NCBI RefSeq assembly: GCF_024166365.1
Contig: NC_064843.1
Location: 63,016,532-63,080,531 of the forward strand
Direction of reading: 5' to 3'
Source of the DNA: Elephas maximus indicus
Lineage: Eukaryota > Chordata > Mammalia > Proboscidea > Elephantidae
DNA: 64,000 nt
In this document: positions 1 through 10,998 of the stretch, one piece after another
Position numbering within the stretch: the first letter of the stretch is position 1
Layout of the letters: each line of letters starts with the position of its first letter
Translations under genes and position numbers: made by a program
The notes under the pieces: model-generated
Databases searched by the model: none
The model's input: the letters and a program-made list of their open reading frames with translations, nothing else
What the model was told of the DNA's origin: nothing

Positions 1-1819
1 CAGTCTTTCTGCTTAATTTTAATCATTAACAGTGTTTGTCATAATTATCTTTGTCAAAAATATCATAAGTAATCATTTCAAAGCAAGAGGATAACTGTAG
101 TTTTAAGCTGTGGCTTTGTTCCTAGCCTAGTTTTAAATTGCATTTATAATGTCTCTTCATACCAGCAGAGTTTCCTTAAACTCATTTGAGTGAATTTTAT
201 CATTGTAAAACTGAAAAAAAGAGTTGATCGTAGTTAATACTGTGTGTGAGTTACCTTATTGGCGTGTCCGTTTTGCATGTATGGGCCAGTTTTGTTGAGC
301 CTCCTTGGTCACAGCACAAACCTTAGCCCCTCATGCCTGCAGAGACTGGAAGAGACCATTTCTGTCGCCAGCATGGGCCTGTTCTTGCTAAAACACATTT
401 GTATTAATAATGAATCTGAAAAATAATTAAAAGCCCTAAACATAATTTTCTTTCTGAGATACATATTTTTAATTTTAGTTTGAATCACTTACTGAAAGCT
501 ATGTTATTAGTGCTGTGATGTCAGCCACTAACTGTGAAGATAGCAGTGGCCTGTCTAGAGTTCTTTAGAAATCTGTTCTTTAAGCCATCACGCAAAAATA
601 ATTATCTTGGGGTTTTAAAAAAGAAGGCAGGCTGCAAATGAAGGAAGGAGAAGGGCGGTGGGGCGGGGCGGGGGTGGGGGTGTGGGTAAAGGGGGTGGAT
701 TCAGGCTTGAATAGCTGTGAGACGCATGCATTGTACCGGAGCCCAACTTTGGGGCTTTTTTCCCCTAAGACCTAGAAAGTGAGAATCGTATGCTGGTGTG
801 GTACCAGTCAGTCAGTACTTCAACACATTTAAAGTTTTATTGGAATTCCTCCCAACATCTTTTAAATGGCCCCGAGAGCTTCTCATATGAAAATACTGGA
901 GAAATTTGCATTTGCTTATTCTTTGTACTTACTGTTCTATAATATGGAAGTTGGGGAAAATGCCTCAAGGAGAAAGTTGTATCTTTAGAAGGCATGTCTT
1001 TGCTACATTGTTTATGTGACAGTTTTTAATTAAGTTATGACTTAATACCTTGTACCTGTTGCGTTATATCTACAGAGTTAAAATAGGCACTTGAAGACAA
1101 TTAAAACATTTCTTTCGACTAGTAATCTGGGACGGCAAACTGGGTTATAATAGCTGTTGAGCCTGTGTTCCCATGTAAACTGTACACCAAATGCCAGTCA
1201 GCCCATGCCAATTAGTGCTCATGTTGCTAGGTCACCGTGGTCAATTGAAAGCTGCATCAATAGAACTTGAAAAGGTTTTCTCCTGATCAAACCTTCTGAC
1301 ATATTGAGCAGAATAATGGATGGGAAAAAACAGCCAAGTCCCCTACCCTGGATTCAAAATACTCAGCAGTAAGAATTCATTTGCAGCCTGCAATTAACTA
1401 GAAAGAATGGACTCCAAGAAGGAGTCTGGACATTTTTTAAAATAAAGCCTTCTTCTCCTGTGTTATACATGTTTATTCTTTGTGTAGCATTTTAAATATA
1501 GCCAACTTGGTGATCTTGGGTCCAAATCTTTAAGTGACTAAAAAGGAAATTTCACAATTAAAAATGAACAAAATTATTTTTTGAAAGTCAGACCTTCTCA
1601 TTGCATTAAGTTTAAACACTCTTTTTAATAAATGCTGATACTTCACAAAACATGGATATAAGGGGACATGAAGGTTATTGGGGTTGGATACTGTACATCC
1701 CATACAACAAATCCAGGCCAATTGCATTGTCCTAAAATGTGGAGACGATGCTTGCCTGTTCCAGGCTTTTTGCTGTATAACAGGCTTGACTTCTAATGCA
1801 CACGTGATACTTTCCACAG
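1..1819 (+). other. XRN2: XRN2 intron, 3' part (non-coding)
   Basis: The stretch before the first recognisable XRN2 exon is AT-rich, with no frame resembling XRN2 and no AfroSINE or L1 that I can recognise. It ends in a pyrimidine-containing tract and an AG acceptor at 1818-1819. A very G-rich run sits at about 655-700. Assignment as intron follows from the exon that begins at 1820; whether an earlier exon lies inside was checked by eye only. Confidence 0.75.
655..700 (+). other. G-rich tract, potential G-quadruplex
   Basis: At least five runs of three or more G separated by one to four bases are present, such as GGGCGGTGGGGCGGGGCGGG followed by GGGGGTGGGGG. This satisfies the usual intramolecular G-quadruplex pattern on the strand transcribed into XRN2 pre-mRNA. 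Function is not shown. Confidence 0.6.
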
Positions 1820-1958
1820 AGGTGTTGGGGCTGAGCCTCTGCTGCCATGGAACCGGATGCTCCAAACCCAGAATGCAGCCTTCCAGGCAAACCAGTACCA
1901 GCTACTAGCCGGACCCGGTGGGTATCCACCCAGACGCGATGATCGAGGAGGGAGACAG
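1820..1958 (+). CDS. XRN2: XRN2 penultimate coding exon (5'-3' exoribonuclease 2, C-terminal tail)
   Basis: The exon is 139 nt, bounded by an AG acceptor at 1818-1819 and a GT donor at 1959-1960. The first base completes a split codon; the remaining 46 codons read in frame and include PWNRMLQTQNAAFQ and later GPGGYPPRRDDRGGRQ, which match the extreme C-terminus of mammalian XRN2. XRN2 is the nuclear processive 5'-3' exonuclease that degrades the downstream RNA after poly(A)-site cleavage (torpedo termination) and acts in rRNA and snoRNA processing. The catalytic CR1/CR2 regions lie upstream, outside this window; this exon encodes part of the low-complexity Arg/Gly/Pro-rich tail. It joins in phase 0 to the exon at 4842. 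Identification rests on remembered family sequence and is strong because both exons fit together. Confidence 0.93.
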
Positions 1959-2997
1959 GTAATAAAGTGGGCTATGTACTTAGACATGTACTGACATGCC
2001 TCTCGAAACTCTGTATTCTCTTAGAAACATCGTGGCTAAGATATTGATAGACTAGGTCAGCTGAACTTGAGTCCATTATTAAAAATGGGTATAGGGTAAG
2101 TACCTGAAGAATTTTCAATCCAAAAAGCCTTATAATCATGGCAGTCAATGATATTTAGCACAGATATGGTCAGTCAGTAAAACACATTGTATTTCCTTTA
2201 AGGATATTGTTCTTTGTTTTAATAGAAATTTAGATTTCCCAAAATAGATGATAATTTTCTGGGAGCTGAAAGAACCCAACTTTCCAGCTGTTGTCTTTAT
2301 TCATCTTGGAAGTCTCCTGATGATTCATCTGGTATCCTTCCTCATGGAAAGAAGAAATCTCTCCCTAATAATTTTCTACTAAGAGTTATTTCACTCTACC
2401 ATTGAATGAGTATAATTCCTAGACAATCTGTAAATGTAAGCTTTGTCAGTTCATTTCCTTCTCTTCATAGCATCCAATTTTAGCAACGTGTAAAACTGAG
2501 CTCTGCTTGACTTAATTTCCCCCATCAGTTTGACACCCTGGCCAATATTTACGTACTCTTTAATGGAGTCTTTTTTTTTTTTGCCAGAGAATAGGATTAG
2601 AATGCTGAGGTTCAAAGTACGTAGTGGTCATGGATACCTGCAGCTATGTGAAGTGGTTTTCAGTTGCTTACCTGGTGGTGTGTACAGCCCTCTTGGCGGT
2701 GTTTTGCATAGTGATTTTCTAACTCATGTTCTTGCCACAAGGCCTCTTTATGTGAGATCTGTACTTCTGTCCTTCTCGTAGTTAAGGAAAATCCTTTTTA
2801 CAATTTTTGGTGTATTCTTACAAGTCTCTGCCTACCTTACCTTAATCACAAATAGTTAATGCCTTTTAAAAGGATTTTGTTACAGTTCATTAAAATAAGT
2901 TCCTAGAATTTTGCTTTGAATGCTGTCGACCCCAGACCTCTAAAAATCTCATCAGTAGATTGAGACTGTTTATGCTACTATAGACAAGACGAGACTT

Positions 2998-3155
2998 AAA
3001 AACTCGTTGCCGTCGAGTCGATTCCAACTCAGAGCAACCCTGTAGGACAGAGTAGAGCTGCCCCATGGGGTTTCCAAGGAGCACCTGGTGGATTTGAGCT
3101 GCCGACCTTTTGGTTAGCAGCGGTACCTCTTAACCACTACTCTACTAGGGTTTCC
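2998..3155 (-). repeat. AfroSINE (tRNA-derived SINE), minus orientation
   Basis: Reads on the + strand from the SINE 3' end (CGTTGCCGTCGAGTCGATTC) through TTTCCAAGGAGCACCTGG to the 5' end ACTAGGGTTTCC. The copy is close to full length and lies in the XRN2 last intron. Confidence 0.88.
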
Positions 3156-3589
3156 AAGATGAGATAGGCAATTTAAATTAATGAATATTTTTGAAATGAA
3201 GACGTATTTATAGCTTTATGAAACCTTGGAGAATGTTTATTCCAGTCACCTCATTTTCCAAGTTAGGAACTGAAACCCTAAAACTTCATACAGTTTGGCA
3301 GCTTTGTGAGCTGGGGACTCCAGCTCTCCTGGACTGCTGACCTCAGTTCATTGTTCTTCACGCCTCCTTCAGAGGAACTCTGCTGTTACAGGAAGGAAAA
3401 TTCTTACTCACTTAGAAGATGTAAAACAATTGATAAATTTATCATTCTTTTAGGACCTTTTGAAAATACATTTCTTTTTCCCAGTCTCTTCTACTGTGAT
3501 ATATGTTGGATACTATTAAATTGTAGAAGTTTGCTGTTAAAACAGAATTATGACCTCACTATATTTAGGGAAGTTTATATAACTAAACA

Positions 3590-3757
3590 GGAAATCCTGA
3601 TGGCATAGTGGTTAAGAGCTATAGCTACTAACCAAAAAGTGGGTAGTTCAGATCCACCAGGCACTCCTTGGAAACCCTGTGGGGCACTTCTACCCTGTCC
3701 TATAGGGTAGCTCTTAGTCAGAATCAACTCAGCGGCAATGGGTTTTTCTCTTTTTTG
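3590..3757 (+). repeat. AfroSINE, plus orientation
   Basis: Begins GGAAATCCTGATGGCATAG with an A-box-like TAGTGGTTAAGAG. It continues through the CTCCTTGGAAACCCTGTGGG core and ends in the RTE-like AGAATCAACTCAGCGGCAA followed by a T-rich tail. It lies in the XRN2 last intron. Confidence 0.88.
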
Positions 3758-3903
3758 TGGGGGTGTGGGGGGATGTTACTAAACAAGGCCTTAGCCTATA
3801 TTGTAACCTTGAGGGTCTGCATATATTCATATTATAATTTAAACTGCATTAGTACTCTGAGTGGCAAAATGGGAGAGTTAATTTCAGAATCCTAGTGGCC
3901 TAG

Positions 3904-4018
3904 AGGAGCCCTGGTAGTGCAGCAGTTAAGAAGTCAGCAGCTCAGATCCACCAGCCACTCCTTGAAAACCCTATGGGGCAATTCTGTTTTGTCCTTTAGG
4001 GTCACCATGAGTCGGAAT
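3904..4018 (+). repeat. AfroSINE, plus orientation, diverged and shortened
   Basis: Starts GGAGCCCTGGTAGTGCAGC, keeps CACTCCTTGAAAACCCTATG and ends CACCATGAGTCGGAATT. Part of the tRNA-related head is deleted and the 3' tail is missing. Confidence 0.85.
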
Positions 4019-4219
4019 TCATAATGGGGGTATGATGGGTGAGAGGCCTAGAAAGGGAATTATGGTGGAAGGGGTGTCATGTTTATCTTGTGTTTATGTT
4101 TGTAAGCATTCTAGGATATGCTATGTCACCAGTAATTGATTGTATAATAACCTAATGTGTTAGTTAATGCCCTACTGTTTTATTGCTAAATAAAAAATCA
4201 TTATGATTAATTGCTCATT

Positions 4220-4383
4220 AAAAAAAACAAACCCATTGCCGTCAAGTCTGTTCCAACTCATAGCGATCCTGTAGGGCAGAATAGAACTGCCCCAAAGGGT
4301 TTCCAAGGAGCGCCTAGTGGATTTGAACTGCCAGCCTTTTGGCTAGCAGCCGTAGCTCGTAACTACTACGCCACGAGGGTTTC
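4220..4383 (-). repeat. AfroSINE, minus orientation
   Basis: An A-rich start (AAAAAAACAAACCCATTGCC) is followed by CGTCAAGTCTGTTCCAACTC, GGTTTCCAAGGAGCGCC and a terminal ACGAGGGTTTCT. It lies about 460 bp upstream of the last XRN2 exon, antisense to the gene. Confidence 0.88.
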
Positions 4384-4841
4384 TACTTGCTCGTTAGGTG
4401 ATCTGATTTTGCAACCTCTTGCCTTGGCTAAGCAAAGTGACTTTCCGAGCATAGGAATACGTCAGAATATGATGTGGGCACCTCACCCACCATGTGACTT
4501 GAGTTATTGCTGGGAATAGTGGGGAAGATTGAGAACCCGTTCTGTCCATTTTGTTTAAACAAGACAACTGTATTTCATTTGTGTGCATTTTAGGAAAGTT
4601 CTGAAGTGGTTGTTCAAGCTTCTTTCCTTTGGTCCGCGTTTATCTGCTAACGTCCAACTTTACACCAAGATTGTGTAAAGCTCTGGATCAAAAGCACCTC
4701 CTTATGGAGACCTTCCACATGCTGCACTTTTAAGATATATTCAGCTTCCTTATGGTGTGTTTTCCCATAAAAATGAAAGATTCATTTGTTTGCAAGTCTG
4801 TTAGTCTAGGAAATAAACTCTTCTCTTTTGTTTGTTTTCAG

Positions 4842-4907
4842 GGATATCCCCGAGAAGGAAGAAAATACCCGTTGCCACCACCCTCAGGAAGATACAATTG
4901 GAATTAG
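4842..4907 (+). CDS. XRN2: XRN2 last coding exon with stop codon
   Basis: After the AG at 4840-4841 the frame gives 21 codons, beginning GYPREGRKYPLPPPSG and ending RYNWN, then TAG at 4905-4907. This is the conserved C-terminus of XRN2. It joins in phase 0 to the preceding exon (...RGGRQ), giving a continuous Gly/Arg/Pro/Tyr-rich tail with no catalytic residues. The reading frame and both splice sites look intact, so the gene appears functional at this end. The stop is followed by the 3' UTR, with a canonical AATAAA about 90 bp downstream. Confidence 0.94.
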   Translation, partial: GYPREGRKYPLPPPSGRYNWN

Positions 4908-5025
4908 GCTTTTGTAAAGCTTTCCCAAATCCTTTCATCGTTCTGCAGTTTTATGCTACCTGTGGAAAGGAGATTTCTTTTTGGAGTAGTAGTTTTTAAT
5001 AAAACTACAGTACTTTGTGTATTTC
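4908..5025 (+). other. XRN2: XRN2 3' UTR to the proximal poly(A) site (end approximate)
   Basis: This region follows the TAG and contains AATAAA at 4998-5003, so cleavage would be expected roughly 15-25 bases later. A longer 3' UTR using AATAAA copies near 6384 and 6401 cannot be excluded from sequence alone. An A-run at about 5385-5402 is genomic. Confidence 0.55.
4998..5003 (+). terminator. XRN2: Candidate poly(A) signal of XRN2 (AATAAA)
   Basis: This is the first canonical hexamer after the stop codon, followed by a TG-rich stretch at 5012-5040 that suits a downstream element. Confidence 0.6.
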
Positions 5026-6073
5026 TTTTAACTGTGTATATTTCTACTGATCTGATCTCACTGTTTTATGTCGCTTTCCAAAGATGTGCATTGCATAATA
5101 CAGTGGATCCGAATTTATTATTGCTTGTAAAACACATTTGATGAAATGGGACTACTGGTTTTTCACTATGGTTAAAAATCAAACCAGCTGTGGATTTCAA
5201 AACACAGTGTATTCTAGATCATTTACGATCCATGCTGATTTTTAATGTGTAAGAATTAGGTATGAACTCTTGAGCTGGAACCCTCAGCCAACCAGAGTAC
5301 ACATGTTTAAGACATACTTGTTCAGTATTTCTCTGGAAACATTTCATTAATGTACTTGTCTTCTGAAAATTTCTGGACTTTAGTTAAAAAAAAAAAAAAA
5401 AACTTTTAAAACTCTGGTGTCCTGTGTTATTTTTTTAATGACATTTTCAACTTGAAAATCTTGGCCAAGTATTTTTTTTAAATCAGCTTTTCCAGAAAAC
5501 AGTTCATTTCTACAGTGAGATGTCAGAAGCCAGTCAGCGGAGAGAAAGGCTTTAAGAGGATATGGTCAGCAAGGGCTTAATGTAATATATATGATATGTA
5601 TTAGTCTGTCAGCAGTTGATTTGGCTAATTATAAAGTCTTCATGAGAATAAGTTACGTTTCTACACACTTTATGAGAAATGTAATTCATGGCTACAGCGT
5701 ATGTTCCTTAGGTTTTTTTTTTCTTTTTTACATTATGTCATAATAGATTGCAATTTGCACCCTCTCTGTTTCCTTGCTAGGAAGCATACCATAATTCCTG
5801 GAAGTTTTTGTTTGGAGTTCACACACAGCATTACCATCTGCATTCTCAGCTGATTTGTCACACTGAATGTAGGCACACATAAAGCCTCTTGCTACTTTGT
5901 TTCCATTTTTCCCCCTCTTATCCTAAAATTATAAGATTTCTTTTGACCTTGGTTTAGGACATTTTTGCTTTAATATCCAACTAAGACACAGTTGTTAATC
6001 TTAGTCTACATGGAAAAAAATGCCACCCTAGCCTTGAATACAAAGATATTTTGGAGCTACTGAGTTCATTCCC
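5026..6073. other. Intergenic sequence downstream of XRN2
   Basis: AT-rich and without recognisable genes or young transposons. It holds an A-run at about 5385-5402 and T-rich runs near 5464 and 5710. It may include the distal XRN2 3' UTR. Confidence 0.6.
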
Positions 6074-6228
6074 GGAAACACTGGTGGCGTAGTGGTTAAG
6101 TGCTATGACTCCTAACCAAAAGGTTGGCGTTTGAATCCACAGGTGCTCCTTGGAAACCCTATGGGGTAGTTGTACACTGTCCTAGAGTGCCCCTATGAGT
6201 CAGAATTGACAGCAATGGGTAATGGGAG
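6074..6228 (+). repeat. AfroSINE, plus orientation
   Basis: Begins GGAAACACTGGTGGCGTAG with TAGTGGTTAAGTGC, keeps CTCCTTGGAAACCCTATGG and ends GAGTCAGAATTGACAGCAA. Confidence 0.88.
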
Positions 6229-7069
6229 TTGATTCCAAGTGACTGGTGAGCAGAGCAGGGTCTTCTTTCATCGCTGACATGTGGAGTCTCCGCTAGAAAT
6301 TAACTGCTACATATCACCTGCAGTCTATATTAAAGTGATAGTGCCTTCTGCTGTTAATTTTCTCTGTAGTTTATTCTCCAAGTAATAAAAATGTATACCT
6401 AAATAAAATATTGCAAATTCCAAAACAGCCCATAAATGTCTTCCTCTGTATGGCTTTCTGGGTGCCTGTGACATAGACTCCTACTCCACTCTTTTTTTCC
6501 TTCTCAGACCTTTAGTTTTGATTTATCTTAAGCTATTAGACTGTCTTTTAAAATAACCCATTTTAGGCTTGGCTTTTTTCACAGCCCCACAGGAGAGGGT
6601 GCCAGCTAGCTGAACCCTTACTTCAGGGCCCTGCTCCACTCCCCCCCACCTTGCTGACTTCTCTCACCGTTGTTCTCCCTCCCTTTCCAGCTTGTCCCCA
6701 TGGTTGAATCTTCCCGAAATGCTTTATTACAACAAATACTTCTTAAAGCTTTAGGTAGAATATTTAAAGCTATAAATATTCCCTACATATTCTGATGCAA
6801 AAATGAAGCCAAAGGGCTAATTTTAATTGCACTTCATCCTATTGTTTTTAAATAGGACACATGTTTTCAGAGTCTCACTTTAAGATTTTTAAAAATCATA
6901 GTATCTGAAAACACCCTATTGTGGCGCTAATGGCCCTTAATGAACATTTGTTTACCCTTTAAAGATCAAATGGCCTAATATTTCAGTGCAAAGCCGGCTG
7001 CAAACTGGAATTAATTTGCCATTTAGTGTTACAAAGGCAAATTAGGAATCATGACCGATAAATTAATTT
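6229..7069. other. AT-rich intergenic sequence, candidate conserved non-coding element at its right end
   Basis: No gene seen. The last 250 bp contain several homeodomain-like TAAT cores, a SOX/TCF-like ACAAAGG at 7031-7037, and an inverted repeat with arms TTAATTTGCC (7011-7020) and GGCAAATTAG (7036-7045). Conservation is inferred, not tested. Confidence 0.4.
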
Positions 7070-7620
7070 TCGTGCGACGACCTCGGGAGCCGACCAGGCT
7101 GGGCCTGGGGGTCCCGAGCTCCGTTCTTCCGGCGTCCCTCGGCCAGGCCCGACGACTTCGCGGCCAGGAGCGGGGACAGACGAGCCGCTCCTCGGGTCAA
7201 GGTGCTAGGTCCCCAGCCACAGCCCCTCCCGGGCGGCCTCGGTGCAAGCTCCCCGGCTGCGGACCCCGCCGCCCGTCCCGGCGCCCCGCGAGCGCAGGCC
7301 ACCCTGGAGCGCGGCGCCGTCGTCCCCGGCCTCTCCGGACGCAGCGCTGCGGCTTCTCGGCCAGCGCCTTTTCGTCGTCTCAGTCCCCTGCACAAATGCA
7401 AACATGGAATGTGTGAGAAAATTCAGAACGTTTCTCCGAGGACGCCCTTTTAAATTCTGAGGTCTGCATGTACCGAACTTAGCTTTGCTTAGAGATCTAA
7501 AATCTAGCCATTCTCCGAAGAGCCACCTTCCGCTCCCCACTCGCAGGCGGCAGAGTGGCGGGCCGGCGCCCTCCCGCTAGTCGGTGTCTCCCTCCTTCCT
7601 GCCCACCCCAAAGGGTCAGG
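7070..7620. promoter_or_regulatory. Orphan CpG-rich island between XRN2 and NKX2-4
   Basis: An abrupt change from AT-rich sequence to GC-rich sequence dense in CpG, strongest at 7070-7345 and weaker to about 7620. It lies about 3.9 kb downstream of the NKX2-4 stop codon and is not an exon of either gene as I read them. Open frames on both strands here (such as 7051-7416 and 7205-7540) are Arg/Pro/Ala/Gly-rich without any recognisable domain, as expected from GC-rich DNA. It could be a promoter of a non-coding RNA or an enhancer-type CpG island. Confidence 0.65.
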
Positions 7621-8484
7621 GAGCTGAGATCCCGCCACGCTTTCTGCCCGGTGATCGACTGCTCTATTTCTAGCCAGAAAACAAATCAATAAACTCTCGA
7701 CGGACTTTTCCTCCACTCAGGGTTAAGCTGAATGCCTGTGTTCCTAGTCTCCCGATATCGCACTTATGGAATTAGAGCCAAGAGAGAACATGCTTTAATT
7801 TTTGTGTATAAAATGGAAATACTGCTATTTGACTACTGCAAAAATAAGACTTCGATTTAGACAATTCTGGTGGTTAAATATTTATTAGAAGTGACCTAAA
7901 CAGTCACTGAATTAAAAGGTTACATGGGATCCCAAAACTGAAAAGATGTTTCTATTGCGAGTATTCAATTGCAGTCAAAGTAAAAACAAAACCAAGAAAC
8001 CTCTCCCAGAAGCTTCCATTACCTGTAAACTTAAAAATAATAAAAGTGACTTGAAATCACAGAGTTATCTCAATGCCTCCTGGATAAATCCCTGACAGGA
8101 TGTGGATCCAGCTTCGTCTGGGCGTCCTCTCTCAATCTGTCCCAGGTGCTCACAAGTTCTCACTGGCAGTGAGAGCCCATTAATGTATGTTTTTAAAATG
8201 TGTCCTACATCTCTGTCCCACTGGGATTTGGGATGGAAAGTAGCAGTGTTTCAAAAACTGGACTCAAATAACACACAGGGTTTTTCATCCACACACAACA
8301 ACTGGGGAATATGGTCCATGTTTTGAACCACATAGGAAATTCATGCTGCCACCACACAGTGCATTGTTCTCTCTCATGCACAAATTCATATCTAAAAATC
8401 CAATCAGTGATTCTTTTCTATATATAATTATGGTTCATAAATTTATTCTGAATGTCTAAATCAACAATATTCAATGCAGTTAAT
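7621..8484. other. Unique intergenic sequence
   Basis: Moderately AT-rich, no recognisable gene or repeat. It may hold regulatory elements of NKX2-4 but nothing diagnostic is visible. Confidence 0.5.
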
Positions 8485-8608
8485 GGGGAGCCCCGGTGGT
8501 GCAGTAGTTAAGGGAGCGGCTGGAGGTTCGAACCCACCAGCTGCTCCGCAGAATAACGTGGCGGTCTGCTTCCATCCAGGCCACAGCCTTGGAGACCCTA
8601 CCGGGCAG
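8485..8608 (+). repeat. AfroSINE, plus orientation, truncated at the 3' end
   Basis: Begins GGGGAGCCCCGGTGGTGCAG and TAGTTAAGGGAGCGGCTGG, has a B-box-like GGTTCGAACCC, then CTTGGAGACCCTACCGGGC. The RTE-like 3' tail is absent. It is the only AfroSINE in the region 6230-20380. Confidence 0.85.
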
Positions 8609-10980
8609 TTGTCAGTATACCGGTGGTGCTCGCATTTAGGGAACTGGACTGAGTCCCTGATTTGCTTTAATTGAAAGCAAAGCGTCGCTAGCAGAAAGGA
8701 GATTGAGCACAACATCAGCCTTGACACAAGTCTGACCATCAGGTTTTAGTTCTAAGCAAAGCCTGAGACAACTGGTTTCCACTTCTACCCTTCCGCATAC
8801 AAAATACCCTTTTTGTGTCCTTTAAAATTATACACACTCACACACATAACCAATACTTCAATTTACACCCCAACACAGATGACAGAGAAGTACCTGCAAT
8901 CTCTGCCGCTCTTCTCTGCAACTTTGAATCTGGGTTTTGGTTTCCGTTCTTCAATTACCCCACCCCACTGCTGTTGATTGGCAAAGGTAAATCAGATTGT
9001 TATAAAACCCCAAAACCTTTAGAAAAATGTCTCATCTGCAGAGTTAGCATTTTTGAAACAAAGTTTTGCTGTGGCCTCTGCTAAACTTTGAGAGGGCTTT
9101 GTTCCACTCAGACCCTGCAGCCAGTCCTCCGTCTTGGTTGTGAAGACACTTATCCTCCTCTTCAGTTAATGAGTTTCACCTAGTCTGGCCGTTTGTGGTT
9201 TTACAAAACAGATCTGCAAAGCACTAATTGCAAAAGAAGAAGAAGGAAAAAAAAAAAAAAGGCTTGTTTTGTATTAATCAGAACCTGGAATTCTATAGTA
9301 AAAACATTTTCTATTTTAACGTTTCAGGAATCAAATCCCCTCATTTTAGGATGTGCACACACACACTTCACACTTCTCTGGGCATAAAATGTTAAGCCCT
9401 CTGCAGTAATTATTTCTGGCTTGGGTCCTTTACTACTTAACACAATGCTGAAAGAAAAAAATACATACCTACATCAAGTTCACTTTCTGAAAATATTCTG
9501 TGAAGAAAATTGTTTCTCCTTAATGAACACATATTTTTGATAGAGAGTGCACTCTGTCGGTCTAATAGGTTCACTTGTTCTGGAAATAATTATCAAGGGG
9601 GAAAAAAAAACTGCCCATGAAGGTTTATTTTGTTTAAATACGTTACATGGTCCATAAAGCCATTATTATTTTTATAGGTTGTATAAAAACAAAGAAACAG
9701 CAAACCACGTGGACCTTTAGAACATATTTTCTGGGAATCAAATCGAAATAAACAATCATTTTGAAATTTGGCATATCAATGACAATTATACTAGCTTGGT
9801 TTGAATTTCTAAAGTCACCCATTGATATGCAAAAACCCAAGTTGGGTAAATTTTCTGTAGAAGTAGTCACCATTTTCATACTATTTTTTCTGCCGAAATT
9901 AGTACTTTTTATATAAAATGTTCTAAAAATTCTATCTCATTTTCCAAAGTGCATTCGTGGTCCTTTGATAAAGGGTGACCCCCTTGCCTAAACTTTTTTT
10001 GTTTTCTTCTTGAGAAAGGGACTTAAGTTATTAAAAAAACAAAAACGCTTACTATAATAGTTTAGAGAAAGTGAAATTTTAACTTCTAAAACACATTCCT
10101 TAAGATCCAGTTTGCACCTTCACAAAGTAGAACAATGAAGTGTAATAAAATATTTTACCTCTAAACTGTAATCCTTAAACCACAAATGTAAAAGAGATTT
10201 GAGGTCTCTGGAAGCTATCTGTTTTGGTAATTTATAAATCAAACTTTATCCCTGCTATTTCTTCATTAATTTTATAAGCTTATGTTCTTCAGATTTCTTT
10301 TAGTATTTGCACTCCAACACTGATTATTTAAATCATGAGTAAACTGAGCTGTTATCACATCATGCCAACTAATGTAAAAAAACAAAACAAAAAAACTTAC
10401 ACAACTTAATGAAAATGGCCATTTGACTGTTATAAAAAAGTACTTATGGTTCTTTTAAGTTATATTTAAATATCAATTTAAACACAAGAAATATAAATTG
10501 GCATATGAAAGAGTACATTGTACAGTAAACCACCAACAAAATCAAGGCTCAACCTCCCGATGAGTTCTAAATATGACAGAAAAATTATGACTATCTTATT
10601 CTTTAAATCCTGATTATAAATCGCCTTATTCTCTTTCTTCTTGGCGTACTTTCAAATATCGATTAGTTGTTGTCAGTAGTTGTCAGTTTTAGCAATTTTA
10701 CTTGCTTATTCTAGTACTTTACCAGGTATTCAAATCCAAGACTAGAAAATACCTCAGATATGGTAAATAACATATCTACAGAAAGACGGGGTGTATTTAT
10801 CAGTTCATTTTGGGAGACCAGATTCCATATAAAAAGCAGTTTACAACCCTCTTTCTTACAATGAGCAGCATCTTAGAAAACAAATCCTTTTAGAATAATA
10901 TACAAATGCATTTGCCAAATGATCAACACATTTTAAAATCAGCATTAAACTTGAAAAGCTGTATCAATCCATATAACCAT
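8609..10980. other. Repeat-poor intergenic sequence downstream of NKX2-4
   Basis: AT-rich and unique in appearance, with short A/T-runs and a CA-rich patch near 8828-8848. No SINE, L1 or RTE seen. No gene seen. Confidence 0.6.
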
Positions 10981-10992
10981 ATTTTGAGTTTT

Positions 10993-10998
10993 TTTATT
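10993..10998 (-). terminator. NKX2-4: Candidate poly(A) signal of NKX2-4 (AATAAA on the minus strand)
   Basis: TTTATT on the + strand is the first canonical hexamer that I find downstream of the NKX2-4 stop, giving a 3' UTR of roughly 540 bp. No transcript evidence is available, and other sites further left are possible. Confidence 0.3.

Larger units (their letters stand above)
1959..4841 (+). other. XRN2: XRN2 last intron, carrying four AfroSINEs
   Basis: The intron is 2883 bp with a GT donor (1959-1960) and an AG acceptor (4840-4841) preceded by a T-rich tract. Four SINE copies lie inside it, two in each orientation (see separate entries). The rest is AT-rich sequence with no recognisable exon. 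Confidence 0.88.

Noticed and set aside
7051-7540. Protein-coding gene in the orphan CpG island
   Set aside because: Frames on both strands are equally long and of low complexity; no domain, and no other exon found.
8815-9084. 89-codon + strand frame downstream of NKX2-4
   Set aside because: It has no recognisable domain, its start lies in a CA-rich simple patch, and there are no splice or promoter signals around it.
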